NCBI GenBank assembly: GCA_020744225.1
Contig: JAGMWG010000006.1
Location: 62,001-126,000 of the forward strand
Length of the DNA: 64,000 nt
Source of the DNA: Paraphoma chrysanthemicola
Lineage: Eukaryota > Ascomycota > Dothideomycetes > Pleosporales > Phaeosphaeriaceae
Direction of reading: 5' to 3'
Position numbers and translations under genes: made by a program. Under the pieces are notes generated by a model. The model had not been told where the DNA came from, did not search any database, and saw only the letters and a program-made list of their open reading frames with translations. Shown here one piece after another: positions 53,744-63,862 of the stretch. Position 1 is the stretch's first letter; the number at the start of each line of letters is the position of its first letter.

Positions 53744-55294
53744 GGTTTAGATGGGGTATGAGATGGGGAAGGATTGAGGGACGATGTGCATGTAAAGGCC
53801 AGAGAGTTTGGGTGTCAAGGATGAGGGCGATAAGCATGAGATACCAGTGTGCTTTGAATGAAAAGATTGATGATGAAAGCTATGACTTGATTTGTGTGGA
53901 TTGATGTGGTTGCAGTGATGGTTTCGCAGTCCCGTGCTGGCTTTCCGTTCAGCATGTTTGGCGTAACAAGCGACTCCAGCTTTACCCGTTGAGTCTACCA
54001 AAACTGGCAGAAATTCGAGACGCTGCATATGCGACGGTAATTTCGAATAATCGGGAAATCGTCGGCGTGTCATTGCCTTTCCGTTTGCATGATTTGTTAC
54101 TTCTTCGCTTCTCATGCTTGATTTGTAGGCTTGCGAGTAGCTCCAGATGTGTGCTCACATTACGTTTCGTGGTTGCTAGGGTATTTAACTCATTCTACTC
54201 GTGGTCGTGACGGACGTGAAAGTAGCTCGCCCGCGTGCGTGTGGTCGAAGGAAAATGTCGCCCTTGAAGTGGTTGCTTACACTGTACAAGGGAAACATCC
54301 TGTGTACAAGATACACTTTCCAAAGTCTAGTGCTTCTTATCCTTTACGCGCTGTCCTGCGCCTTCTCGGTATGTGCCCCACAACTAAGCGTTGCGTTCTA
54401 TGTATATACTAAGAAGCTGGTGTTCTTTGAATGCGAGGCCCTGGGCAAAATTGGGTGGAGCGCTAGTGCTCAAAAGATGTGAGCTTCTTCGTACTAACAC
54501 ACGAAGAGCTTCCTCTATAGTAGCAATTTGATTTTCCTGCTGCTAAATTGAGCTAGTCATTGCCGCATACTGCTCATCATAGTTAGAATAGAGAGTACGA
54601 TTCAGCATGCAGGTCGCAGTTGTTAGAGTAGCAGAGTAGTTGTTAATGTTCGTCACGTGCAACTCACAGGCTTCGACCCAGCATGCCAGCGGACTTTTGA
54701 TCAAATCAACTTCTACGACTTGTTTTTAGCTCTGCTGCTCACATGCTTTCGTTCAGAATAATATGCTATCAAGGAACCTGCTACTGCACTTCTAAAGTTC
54801 TCCACATTCTGGAATTGGTGCGCTTGCAATGGTGCTTGCTTCCCCATTGTCGTTCATGTCTCAAGAATTCGTTCCTCACCGACTTCCCTCAACACACGAC
54901 GATATTTCTGCTTACTTACACAACGTGTCATTACTACAGAAATTTCTCCATTTGCGAATGAGAAATTCCGGGAAGGTGCGGTGTCTAATGTGGCGTTTGG
55001 ATCGTACGAAGCTGCAGCCTCTTAATCGAGGATGAGCCACCCCACCTCATCACTTATCTCCTGCTGCGCCAAGCTATGATAGCTACCCGAATAGGATCAT
55101 GGCTGGGAGTAGTGCTTCTCAGCATTATTGAAGGATCTCAGCACGTACCACGAGTATGCGACGTTGCAGCCTGGTCCCGAATGTGAAAAGGGCTCTCCAG
55201 GCTTCCCATCAGGCTCGAAGTGTACAAAACCCAGGTAAACTCCACGAACGGACCTTTTTCTCAGCCCAAGCCATCTCCGACTAAGCCAGGTGAC
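53744..55294. other. intergenic, 1551 bp, with possible lost first exon near 55130-55232
   Basis: Mostly without coding signal. Near 55128-55232 a frame reads 'STYHEYATLQPGPECEKG' followed by a Cys-containing 'GSKCTKP', which looks like a genuine extracellular N-terminus of the following membrane-protein gene, but it is in a different frame from the next exon and no valid intron joins them. Confidence 0.45.
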
Positions 55295-56520
55295 ATGGGG
55301 AATTGTGGTAGCTCCCTGGATTGTGACAAATGTTACTCTCAATATGAAATACCCGGATGCGTCACGGAGATAAACTTGAACCCCAACGTCGCCGGGACCG
55401 GTGTAAGCTCTTCCTCTTGTAATGTCAAGCGATGTTGATTGACAGCCTTCGTCAGGTTCTTGCATCATTTCTATGCAGCGCTATCTTGCTTTCCGGAATC
55501 TACATGTGGGGTTACATTAAGCTTTCCCTACCTTCCAAATTGCTCCAGCCCACCGACCACCATGTCCTACGACTATTCAGAAACTGGCGCGTTCCTTTTG
55601 ATGACGCCGATGTGAAGTACTGGCCCATCGCGTACTCCAGAGATCAGTTGAGACACACCCGAGCCGTCACCAACTGTGTTAAGATGCTTGGTGCTCAGCA
55701 GTTAATCACGGGGCTCGCTATTCTTGTCGCCGGTCTTGCCAGCCGTTGCCAAATCACCCTTTATGAGTTCAACATCGTAACAAGCCTCGCGTATTTCGCC
55801 ATGTACACACATGTGCTATCCTTACACGTGGTACGAGGGTACATGTACGAGCATGTCTCTGCACGGAATTGGCATGTGGCGATGACAGTCGCTTTTCTAA
55901 TCTTGTTCTGCTTTTCATTCGTGATCAACACGGTTTCCTATGGCATCGGTGACACCGTCAACTCAGACCTGTTGAATGCTGGCAGTGCCTTGCAATGTCT
56001 CTTCGAAGCACGACGTCATCACAAGACCATAAAATTCGAACCTCTCGCAATCAGCTTGGTAATGGGCGCATTCATCCTAGAGCACATTGTCACTATTGGC
56101 AACCTGTACTTACCACCGGAGGTGGATTTCATCTCAGCAGTACGGCATCAACTTCGAAGCAGCTTCAGGACCGATCCGAGCATAACTCGAGAAAAGCGCT
56201 TAATCCTCGTGAATAATGCGGAGTTGAAATACTCGGCGTGGCTGAGACCAACGACCACTGGAACGGGAAAATCAAGGATATCCATATGGTACTTTCTCGA
56301 ACTATATTACGATTCCGAGCTATCAGTCATAGCTTCGTACACTGGTATTTTCAGCTATGGAATTGGAACCGTCGTCCTCGGAGTGTGGCACGGAGGACTG
56401 AAACCTTCCGAAGAACTTCAGTCGCTAGGATTTGGCCAAGTTGTGGCACTTGGCTTGCTGGCTCTGACCCTGTTATCTATGACGGAAGTACACAATGGCA
56501 TGTATTATCAACGGCATTGA
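55295..56520 (+). CDS. multi-pass membrane protein, uncharacterised (5' end unresolved)
   Basis: A minimal model join(55295..55402,55456..56520) gives 390 residues, MGNCGSSLDCDKC onward. The 53-nt intron joins 'NLNPNVAGTG' to 'VLASFLCSAILLSGIY' in phase, restoring the VAGxGVxxSFL segment that leads into TM1. Six or so TM helices follow, e.g. 'LITGLAILVAGLASRC', 'VAMTVAFLILFCFSFVINTV', 'LAISLVMGAFILEHIVTIG', 'VVALGLLALTLLSM'. The Cys-rich start suggests an extracellular N-terminus. The protein-like sequence upstream (near 55130-55240) is out of frame with this start, and the next ORF downstream may belong to the same protein, so the locus may be disrupted. No named family recognised with confidence. 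Confidence 0.55.
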
Positions 56521-56606
56521 AGCTTCCAGCAAGTGCACTGCTTACTTTCTTTCCAGAACAAAAGATTCTCGACCAGAATATTCTTGAAAGCGATCCCCAA
56601 TCGTCG

Positions 56607-57419
56607 ATGAGCACAGACAATGTAGATCATGATCTGAACGTCGGTGATGGAACCGAAGTCGATGAAACATACGACGTAAATAATTCAGAGACTTCTACCG
56701 ATGTGTGTGCTTTGTGCAGGCTTGACGCCTCCGATGCAGACGATGATGCAGTCTCTAAGAGCACGACTGTGGATTTTGACGCTTCAGGCACCGCCGGCCC
56801 CGAAACCAATTCGACGCGTACATCGCAGGTCCCAAAGAGGCCTGACCGATTCAACAGGTTTCTCCAGAAACTAGTAGGGTTCGGGGTTCCAAAAACAACA
56901 CAAGAACTAAACTTAGTGAAGAAGGGGGTGTACAACGACGGACCTGGCAGAGCGATTGTTGCAGAACGGACAGCCAAGGTCGCATCATTTCTCTTTCTGG
57001 TCCACCTTGGACTATCACTGTACTTGGGCATCGGATGGGCCCTTGACACGACATATATTGGTCCGTGGATAGTCTGGAGTATTTACGCCTTCTACAGATC
57101 ACTTCTCGCTTTGAAACGAGGCTTGAACGTAGAATACTTCTACCGTCAAGAATTGGACGACCTACAAGGCCGGAATAGTTGCCCAAAGGTCAGTCAGCCA
57201 ACTGCAGGGAGTAGCCGGTCTTCAGGAGCTCTCGTAGCCTCGCCACGGGTAATCACTCTCCACCAGAGCCACACTTCAAGTACGTCAGTGTCCACAATCC
57301 GAACCTGGGACACAAAAGATGAACATATCAAAAAACCTCCTTCGAGACGAGATACAGAAAATGACATTGGTCTCATTCCGTTACGACGCGCCACTTATCC
57401 TGCTGCTCAAGAAGGTTGA
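56607..57419 (+). CDS. ORF with two predicted TM helices, possibly the 3' part of the preceding gene
   Basis: From ATG 56607 the frame encodes 270 residues; it is also open upstream to 56238 in a different frame from the membrane protein. It begins acidic and disordered ('DLNVGDGTEVDETYDVNNSE'), then has a basic segment 'KRPDRFNRFLQKLVGFG', and 'VASFLFLVHLGLSLYLGIGW' with 'IGPWIVWSIYAFYRSLLALK' as two TM helices. The tail is Ser/Thr-rich. It could be the C-terminal half of the preceding multi-TM gene after a frameshift or an unusual intron, or an independent short gene. I found no phase-compatible intron longer than 36 nt joining the two ORFs. Confidence 0.42.
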   Translation: MSTDNVDHDLNVGDGTEVDETYDVNNSETSTDVCALCRLDASDADDDAVSKSTTVDFDASGTAGPETNSTRTSQVPKRPDRFNRFLQKLVGFGVPKTTQELNLVKKGVYNDGPGRAIVAERTAKVASFLFLVHLGLSLYLGIGWALDTTYIGPWIVWSIYAFYRSLLALKRGLNVEYFYRQELDDLQGRNSCPKVSQPTAGSSRSSGALVASPRVITLHQSHTSSTSVSTIRTWDTKDEHIKKPPSRRDTENDIGLIPLRRATYPAAQEG

Positions 57420-58036
57420 TTCCTGGTTCATGCTGAATCTTAGAGGGTTCACGCTCATTCACTGCAACTCCATACCACCAATGTCGTTTAAGACGCAGAG
57501 GAGATCTAAGGCGAGGGTAGACTTATGTCCAAGAGACCGTGGAAGGAAAGAGCAATCTCAGACCTGCGATGGATCATTATCGAGTCTTAACCGGCAACGA
57601 GAATATGTCAAAAACTCTGTTTTCGGCTTCGAAGTAGTCAAAGGTCTGGGCTACCATATCCTGCACATGAGTTTTCCCATCGCACTCCTTTCAAGAAAAA
57701 TCCAACTCCCAACCACGACTAATTTACTTAAAAGATCATAACTACCTCAACCGTCTTCCAAAACATCTCATATACCAACATCATGGGTTGTTAGAATTAG
57801 GCCTTTTTGTCAGCTGGTCATTTGCTGCGGGAGCACTCTCAGCCAATGGGCTACACTAACCATCCCTAAACAAGCGGCGGTATGCCGAATGCTTTCCGGC
57901 CATGCACTAACCCCGCACTTACTACCGTGGGTTAGTGCGCGCGGCAGCCATTCACTACCACCGTCTTGATAGAAGTAAGCATTTGGAACTATGACGGCCT
58001 ACCTGTCTGAATGTACTTAGGCATGACTAGCGCAAA
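57420..58036. other. intergenic, 617 bp, with inverted repeat
   Basis: Upstream of the HET gene. Contains the inverted repeat listed separately at 57904-57938; otherwise no coding signal. Confidence 0.5.
57904..57938. repeat. perfect 10-bp inverted repeat, 15-nt spacer
   Basis: Arms GCACTAACCC (57904-57913) and GGGTTAGTGC (57929-57938) are exact reverse complements. A related CACTAACC lies at about 57854. The element lies about 100 bp before the HET-gene start. Confidence 0.85.
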
Positions 58037-60433
58037 ATGAGCTCCACAGATCTGCCGACCCGGTCCTATCAGAGTCCTACATCCTTCGTACCCCAATTCT
58101 GTGAAGCATGTCTCAGTTTTGACGACGAGCTGTCGCGTATTGAGAACTTGCTCGAGAAACCTGAGCCGCAATTCAAAAACAACGGCGAGGAAAGCCCCAC
58201 TCAGCAGCTCAAGAACCTGCCGTCCTTCGAAATTAGCAAAACGCAGCACATCTGGGACCATGCTGCTACGTGTCGCTGCTGCCGGAGTCTCCAAAGATAC
58301 GTGGCAAAGAGATTGCCGTCCATTGCTGCCGCTAGTTTCGCACGCGGACTACCGATTGATCTTTACGCGCTCTCGGTGAGCGTTGCGTTTCTCCCCACGT
58401 TCCCGGAACTCACAGTACCGCGGTTGTTGCTCAAGGCTGGTGTGAATATTATTTCCCGGGAGACAAGCTCCAATGAGGCACCGGATGCAGACGAGTTCTA
58501 TTCTACTAGTCCATCTTCGAAAGATGAGCTGCTGGTGCGAAGTGTGGGACCAAGAATTAACTTCACGCAAATCCGCCAATGGATGGGCGAGTGTCGCATC
58601 TCCCACGGGGTAGAGTGCTCGCAATCTCTCCTCCCTCAAGACTGGAGCCTTATCGAACTCAATACGCAGGCAGTCGAATTTTATCTCATCGATGTACATC
58701 GTATGTGTCTTCACGTATCCGTTATGAGCTCAGCCCCACCGTATGTGGCGCTGAGCTATCGTTGGGGCGATCCGGAGCGCTCAACTCAATGCCGCAAAAG
58801 TAATCTTACGATGATGACTGCACCAGGTGGATTGCAGAATAATGATACTGTTCTTGCACCTACGATCATGGATGCAATCACGTTCACAAGAGAGGTGGGG
58901 TTCCGGTACCTCTGGGTGGACGCACTCTGCATAGTTCAAGATGACCACGAGCGAAAACCCATGTATTTGAACCTCATGGGCACGGTATACGCAGAGGCAG
59001 CATTTGTGTTGGCAGTACTTGAATGGAATGCGGATATGGGCATCGCGGGCATAGGGCACGATCGCGAAGTCTTGGATACCGTCAACCTCCCCACACGAAG
59101 TCTGATCAAAAGTACGCGACGCATTGCCGGAAAGGAAGTCTTCAGCGATAAGAATTGGGCTACGCGAGGTTGGACATTCCAGGAGGGGTTGTTTGCCAGC
59201 AAAATGTTAAGCATCGATACCTTCGTCTCATGGCATTGTCCATGCGCGAACTGGCTGGAAGAAGTATCACGAGCTTCAAATCTCGTACCAAAAATAGATC
59301 ATCAAGCCACATTAAAGGACACCGAGACAAAACAGCTGGGGTATTCTACGTTCCTCGACTTCCCCCGTGTTCCGGGCTACATGTCGCTGGAAAGATATGG
59401 TCGCCTGGTCCAGGCGTACAACACCCGCTCGCTGACCATGGACACCGACGCTCTAAATGCAGTGGCCGGTGTGACTGGACGTCTGCACAGCCTTTTTCCT
59501 GACGGCTTCTTGCACGGCATTCCGCAATTTTTCTTCGACGTCGCGCTACTCTGGCAGCCGCGCTCTCCACTGCGGCGGAGGGTGTATACGTCTAATGCAC
59601 CTGCACTCCCATCATGGTCATGGGCAGCTTGGCATGGCGATTTGGATCTCAGTGCGTGGTCAGACAGTCATGTAGTCCATGACGAACCTTTAGTGGTACG
59701 TAATAACAGAATCGTCGACTGGCAGAAACTTCGCTACGAGAAGACCGAGAATGGACGAATTAAGGAGGAGTGGCAAGCCATCCAATACACTTTCCACATG
59801 CCGCGTAAAAGGTTCGAAGATTCATCTATTACGGACTTGCCGTGGGCATGGCACGCCCATCCGGATAAAAAGGTGGATGGAAACGTGGCGGGCAGGTATT
59901 TCACATATGATCCAGATGACCGCAAAAACCACATGCCAGGCATCAAGTTCCGCTTCCCGTTTCCACCCTTTGAGCGTCTGAGAAATGTTGATCGCACCGC
60001 TTCGTACTCGCACCTACTGAAGGGCAAGGTACAAAAGGCCACTTTTACGATGGACACAAGTTCACTGTCCAATTCGACGTCCGAACGTATTAGATCGGTG
60101 GAAGGTGTGTACCTCGTCGATGAATCAGTTAATCGCGTTGGCTGGATCCGGCTGAATCTTTATGACGAGCCGCCCCCAGCAAATGACGTAGATTGCGAGC
60201 TTATCGCAATCTCGGAGGGAGTAATGGACGTTCGACAGATGACACCTGAAGTAGTCATGTGGCTGAAAGTACTGGAGCCAGTCGATGATACTGAACGTAA
60301 AGATGTTTGCTTCGTCCATGTGCTGTGGATAGAGTGGAAGGGCGATGTAGCTTATCGCCGCGCGTTGGGGCAAGTTGCGAAAGAAGCATGGGAGGGGAAG
60401 TGTGAAAGAAGTGTCGAAATTATGTTAGGGTGA
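58037..60433 (+). CDS. HET-domain (heterokaryon incompatibility) protein
   Basis: A single exon of 798 residues, ATG 58037. The N-terminal 200 residues carry Cys pairs ('FCEACLSFD', 'TCRCCRSL') that may bind metal. The HET domain begins at about residue 235 with 'PPYVALSYRWGD' (the YxALSYxWG signature), then 'TIMDAITFTREVGFRYLWVD' and 'ALCIVQDD' and ends near 'WATRGWTFQEGLFASKMLSI' (the RGWTxQE signature). The C-terminal 400 residues are typical of long HET proteins: 'LPSWSWAAWHGDLD' and a beta-rich end. HET proteins act in non-self recognition at hyphal fusion and trigger a death reaction, in the cytosol. Such genes are fast-evolving and cluster in accessory DNA, as here. Confidence 0.92.
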   Translation: MSSTDLPTRSYQSPTSFVPQFCEACLSFDDELSRIENLLEKPEPQFKNNGEESPTQQLKNLPSFEISKTQHIWDHAATCRCCRSLQRYVAKRLPSIAAASFARGLPIDLYALSVSVAFLPTFPELTVPRLLLKAGVNIISRETSSNEAPDADEFYSTSPSSKDELLVRSVGPRINFTQIRQWMGECRISHGVECSQSLLPQDWSLIELNTQAVEFYLIDVHRMCLHVSVMSSAPPYVALSYRWGDPERSTQCRKSNLTMMTAPGGLQNNDTVLAPTIMDAITFTREVGFRYLWVDALCIVQDDHERKPMYLNLMGTVYAEAAFVLAVLEWNADMGIAGIGHDREVLDTVNLPTRSLIKSTRRIAGKEVFSDKNWATRGWTFQEGLFASKMLSIDTFVSWHCPCANWLEEVSRASNLVPKIDHQATLKDTETKQLGYSTFLDFPRVPGYMSLERYGRLVQAYNTRSLTMDTDALNAVAGVTGRLHSLFPDGFLHGIPQFFFDVALLWQPRSPLRRRVYTSNAPALPSWSWAAWHGDLDLSAWSDSHVVHDEPLVVRNNRIVDWQKLRYEKTENGRIKEEWQAIQYTFHMPRKRFEDSSITDLPWAWHAHPDKKVDGNVAGRYFTYDPDDRKNHMPGIKFRFPFPPFERLRNVDRTASYSHLLKGKVQKATFTMDTSSLSNSTSERIRSVEGVYLVDESVNRVGWIRLNLYDEPPPANDVDCELIAISEGVMDVRQMTPEVVMWLKVLEPVDDTERKDVCFVHVLWIEWKGDVAYRRALGQVAKEAWEGKCERSVEIMLG

Positions 60434-61129
60434 CACGGACTACTTGGTTTGACTTACAGTCCTTTTACTTGATTTTCATAGATAGCATATTGGTTGTGTG
60501 AGCTTTTGCCTCTCCACCAAAATATCAAACTGTCGAGTGAGGAGCAGGTACTGTTGATAGAAGCATTTCCAGCCACGTCATTGACCTGTTTCACGTAATG
60601 AGCTCCACATTTTAAGCTAGTAAACAGTCAATACGAATGAATACGGTACACATGAACTGCACTAGTAAGTAACAGGTAACCTAGCCCAAAGAATCCTAGA
60701 CGACTCCCAGTTCTAGTTCGGACAAGTAACACAGCCTGAGTGTTGAGTAGCCAAGAAGACAGCTGCAACGTCTTGCACAATATATCGTCTTCCGCACACC
60801 ATGAGTAACGTTCACTGATTATACGTACATTTTTGATTGCATGCCGTAGTGGGTGTGGACCTGCTGCGACACTTAACGTTAAGTCTCTGCTTCCTAATAA
60901 TCTCTGTCACTATCAATATGGCATAGATCAGATAATGGATTCCGGTCAAATGAGCCAATCACTTAGCCATTCATACTGTATTTTGTTATCATCTCATGCC
61001 GTAATGTACACATTTAATCTAAAAGTTGATTGAAAACGGCTTAGTTCTACGTACACACCTTCTCTCAAAATAACAGAAACAATTTGAACGATGAAAATGG
61101 TTGCAGGAAACATTAAGCCTTACTTAGCT
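60434..61129. other. intergenic, 696 bp
   Basis: Convergent 3' flanks of the HET gene and the ankyrin ORF. Contains a perfect 14-bp palindrome, ACTTAACGTTAAGT, at 60871-60884; no coding signal otherwise. Confidence 0.5.
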
Positions 61130-61774
61130 TCAAAAACTCGGCCAGACCTTTGAAACGAGGAATCTTGCTGGAGTGTCTGCTGACTGGTGGGGGGGAAGGG
61201 AAGGTGGGGTTGAGAGGGCGCGTTCTTTCTTCCTTTGAGTTTCTGCCTCAAGCAACAGCCTGAACACAGCTTCGTACCCGCCTTTTGCTGCTCGTGATAG
61301 TGCTAATAGTAAAGGAAAGCCATCTGCCAAACTAACGTCAAAATCGCCCTCCTCAAGCAGCAGTTTGATGATAGCTTCATAGCCTCTCTCTGCTGCTAAA
61401 GACAAAGGTGTCTGTAGAGAGAAGTTATCTTTTGCTGTGAAGTCTACCCTGCGTGTGCCTAATAGGAGCCTGACTACAGCTTCGTGCCTTCCTAAAACTG
61501 CCCGTGACAGGGGTGTCTCTCCGTATTGATTTGTCGAATTGACTTCAACCTTGCCGATTACAAGCAGCAGCCTGACGACTGTCGCGTGCCCATTGGTTGC
61601 CGCCAACAATAAGGGAGTCTGCCCATTATTGTCCTTGATGTCAGGATCTACCTTGTGGGTGTCAAGGAGTAGGCTCACCACCCCTGAATGTCCTTCTGCT
61701 GCCGCCTTAAAGAGTGGTGTCTGTCCGTGTGCATCCTTTCCATCAACTTCAACCTTGGATGGTTTCAGCAACAT
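61130..61774 (-). CDS. ankyrin-repeat ORF, probably 5'-truncated
   Basis: From ATG 61774 it encodes 214 residues with five ankyrin repeats: 'GQTPLFKAAAEGHSGVVSLL', 'GQTPLLLAATNGHATVVRLL', 'GETPLSRAVLGRHEAVVRLL', 'QTPLSLAAERGYEAIIKLL', and a degenerate 'SRAAKGGYEAVFRLLLEAE'. The ankyrin frame stays open for about 12 codons upstream of the Met ('LCLENELFLMLL') up to a TGA followed by a possible AG acceptor, which suggests the original protein was longer, as in NACHT- or HET-linked ankyrin proteins. Only 60 bp separate this start from the stop of the NmrA-like gene on the same strand, leaving no room for a normal promoter. Scaffold or remnant; function unknown. Confidence 0.6.
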   Translation of the reverse strand: MLLKPSKVEVDGKDAHGQTPLFKAAAEGHSGVVSLLLDTHKVDPDIKDNNGQTPLLLAATNGHATVVRLLLVIGKVEVNSTNQYGETPLSRAVLGRHEAVVRLLLGTRRVDFTAKDNFSLQTPLSLAAERGYEAIIKLLLEEGDFDVSLADGFPLLLALSRAAKGGYEAVFRLLLEAETQRKKERALSTPPSLPPHQSADTPARFLVSKVWPSF

Positions 61775-61834
61775 TAGAAAGAGTTCATTTTCAAGGCATA
61801 ACTGTCAGCTAAAGATGGTCGCTCAGTTGAGAAC

Positions 61835-62913
61835 CTACAAAAATGGCTTAAGGCTCTCAAATGCTAACTTGCATCCTGGCGCTTCAGATGTAATACCTAG
61901 CTCCTCCTTACTTACGAGATCGTAAGAGGTGATCCAGTCCGGGACTAGCTCCCCGAACTTAAGTTGATCATATAGCTCGGCTCCTCCAATGCCCCAGAGA
62001 TCTGCATAAACCTTGTTGCTTATTTCAGTATAGTAACCCTTCCGACCAGTCACATCAGACCAGATGTCGAGGATACTACCCATAGGCAGAGTCTCCGTAG
62101 CCACCATAGCATACTTGCCTTTGCACTGTTTTGGATTTGCCAGAATCTGGCGGACCCAAATGCCAGGTGTCTTTGTCATGTCACCTGCTATCTGGATTGG
62201 TGTATTTTCCGAAGTTGGCAACAGTTGCACGTATTTCTCACCGGAGTCAGGCTATGGAGCTGATTAGAAAATCAAACAGCAAATAGGTTTGTGCACTCAC
62301 GACCAGAACAGGTTTCAACATCGGTAAGAAAGCCATATTGCTTGGATAAAAGCCAAAGAAAAGATACGTTGTCTTTGCTGCGAGCTCAGGAAAGTCCTTT
62401 CTCATGCGCTCGTCGACATTGGCCTTATAGTCAAGGTGGGCGCAAGCAGCTTCGCCGTTAGATAATTTCTTAGCATTTGGGAGCGTTGACCATATGTAAT
62501 GCTCTAAAGTCGGGATTTGTGCTGCTGCTCGAGCTAGATTCATGCCTTGCTCTTCCTCGAGAGCACCAGCCTCGTCTTGAGATTTTCCAGTGAAGAGATG
62601 TTCCCAGAAGTTGGTAAGTCCATAAATAGCATGTGCACCCTACACAAAAGTACACTGTCAGTCTCCAATTCTGCAAAGATAATATGCAGCGTAGGGCAGT
62701 TAACGGTACCTCAAAGGCATTCTTCAGAGATACGATATCATTGACATCCGCTTGCACAATCTTCACGCCGCGTGCGACCAGGTCCTTGGCCTTTTCGCTT
62801 GTTGGGTTCCTGGTAACAGCTCGGACTTCCCAACCTGGCGTATTAAGAAGTATATTCACTACACCGCCACCTTGTGCACCTGTGGCGCCGGTGATAACGA
62901 TGGTCTTTGTCAT
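61835..62913 (-). CDS. NmrA-like NAD(P)-binding family protein (second copy)
   Basis: Model complement(join(61835..62251,62301..62639,62710..62913)), 319 residues; introns 49 and 70 nt. The start 'TIVITGATGAQGGGVVNILL' is a full GxxGxxG nucleotide loop, followed by 'WEVRAVTRNPTSEKAKDLVA' and 'VKIVQADVNDIVSLKNAFEG'. 'GAHAIYGLTNFWEHLF', 'HYIWSTLPNAKKLSNG' and 'TTYLFFGFYPSNMAFLP' follow the NmrA order. Like the family it lacks a clear YxxxK catalytic pair. Likely a redox sensor or atypical reductase in the cytosol. It differs from the single-exon NmrA-like gene at 12.6 kb in intron content and sequence, so they are paralogues of old divergence or independent acquisitions. It lies beside truncated ankyrin DNA. 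Confidence 0.9.
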
Positions 62914-63601
62914 TTCGAGTGATGTTAAGAGATGATTAGAATGTCAGAAACTTTGCAAATTTAGAATATGATTTTAGAAAAATTGAGAAGAGGAGGTGTT
63001 ATGAATAGAGTAATGGTCTACAGCTTGGGCAACACTGCATTCAGCAAGCATGACGTGTCTCAAAACTTGTGTACAACCAGGGGTCATGCCTTCGATTTGT
63101 CAACAGTAGCTCGGAACTACGGTCAACTCATGAGCCGGTTCTTGTTTGGCATGTCTTAGCCAGGTGACCTTCCAGTACATCATCATGGTACTAAATTCGA
63201 TACGACCCGCTCGCTGCAATTATTCCATTGCCAAGGATGTGATAGCAGCATTTCTGCGTTTGGTTACAAATCACTTGTAGACGTGTAGGACTTCACAAGC
63301 GGAGAACGGAAGCTGGAGCATCCGCTCAACTAGCGCCGAAAGTGTAGTTTGTAAGCGTCTTACAGTATCGAAGCGCGGATGCGACCCCGTCGGTGAGGCG
63401 ATCACCCGAACTATTACCTAGCTATAATAAAAGTGAGATAATACTAGTACCCACAGTAGGTATCTTTACGAGACCTTGGAGTCTTTACGAGACCTTGGAG
63501 TCGAGTAGTAATTAAATGCTTGCAATTAATTCGTACTAATCAAGTTTCTTTAGAAGGATAGCTTTTCAACTGCGAGACCTCACCATTATGACATCCCACT
63601 C
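62914..63601. other. intergenic, 688 bp, AT-rich, with a 19-bp tandem duplication
   Basis: Upstream of the second NmrA-like gene, leading to the transposase remnant. No gene; the duplication at 63463-63500 is listed separately. Confidence 0.5.
63463..63500. repeat. 19-bp tandem duplication
   Basis: Two exact adjacent copies of TCTTTACGAGACCTTGGAG (63463-63481 and 63482-63500), in AT-rich sequence about 100 bp before the transposase remnant. Confidence 0.9.
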
Positions 63602-63862
63602 ATGTCAAGTTCACAGCGTCGTATCTCCACCAATATAACTCCAATCGAGGGTGCAGTTGAAGCAATCGAATTGCGCGAGCCTAGAGCATCTTTATTGATC
63701 CGAAAAGTCGACGAGCATTTCAAATTTGATCGCACGACGTTGTCGCGAAGGCACCAGGACATGGCGCAGTCGCATGAAGCTGAAGCCGCCCACAAGCGAA
63801 TCCCCGCTGCTGTATGTCGTTGGCTCTTTGGTGGCGGGGCCGAGATTGTTCGGCCAGGTTGA
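63602..63862 (+). mobile_element. remnant of a pogo/Tc1-type transposase, N-terminal HTH
   Basis: From ATG 63602 an 86-residue frame reads 'TNITPIEGAVEAIELREP', then 'FKFDRTTLSRRHQDMAQSHE', then 'AEAAHKRI'. This matches the first helix-turn-helix (Psq-type) of fungal pogo-like DDE transposases: 'IxEAIxAIxS', 'YGVDRTTLSRRHxG', 'EAxxNQ'. After about residue 65 the homology stops and the rest is unrelated, so the DNA-binding start is present but the DDE catalytic part is missing, at least inside the window. It may be an old solo fragment; ends and target-site duplications are not visible. Confidence 0.55.

Noticed and set aside
53738..53755. TTAGGGTTTAG, telomere-like
   Set aside because: Only one and a half units, at a stop codon in core DNA; chance.
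55097..55468. 123-codon minus-strand ORF
   Set aside because: Antisense to the exons of the membrane-protein gene, where splice sites and hydrophobic pattern favour the plus strand.
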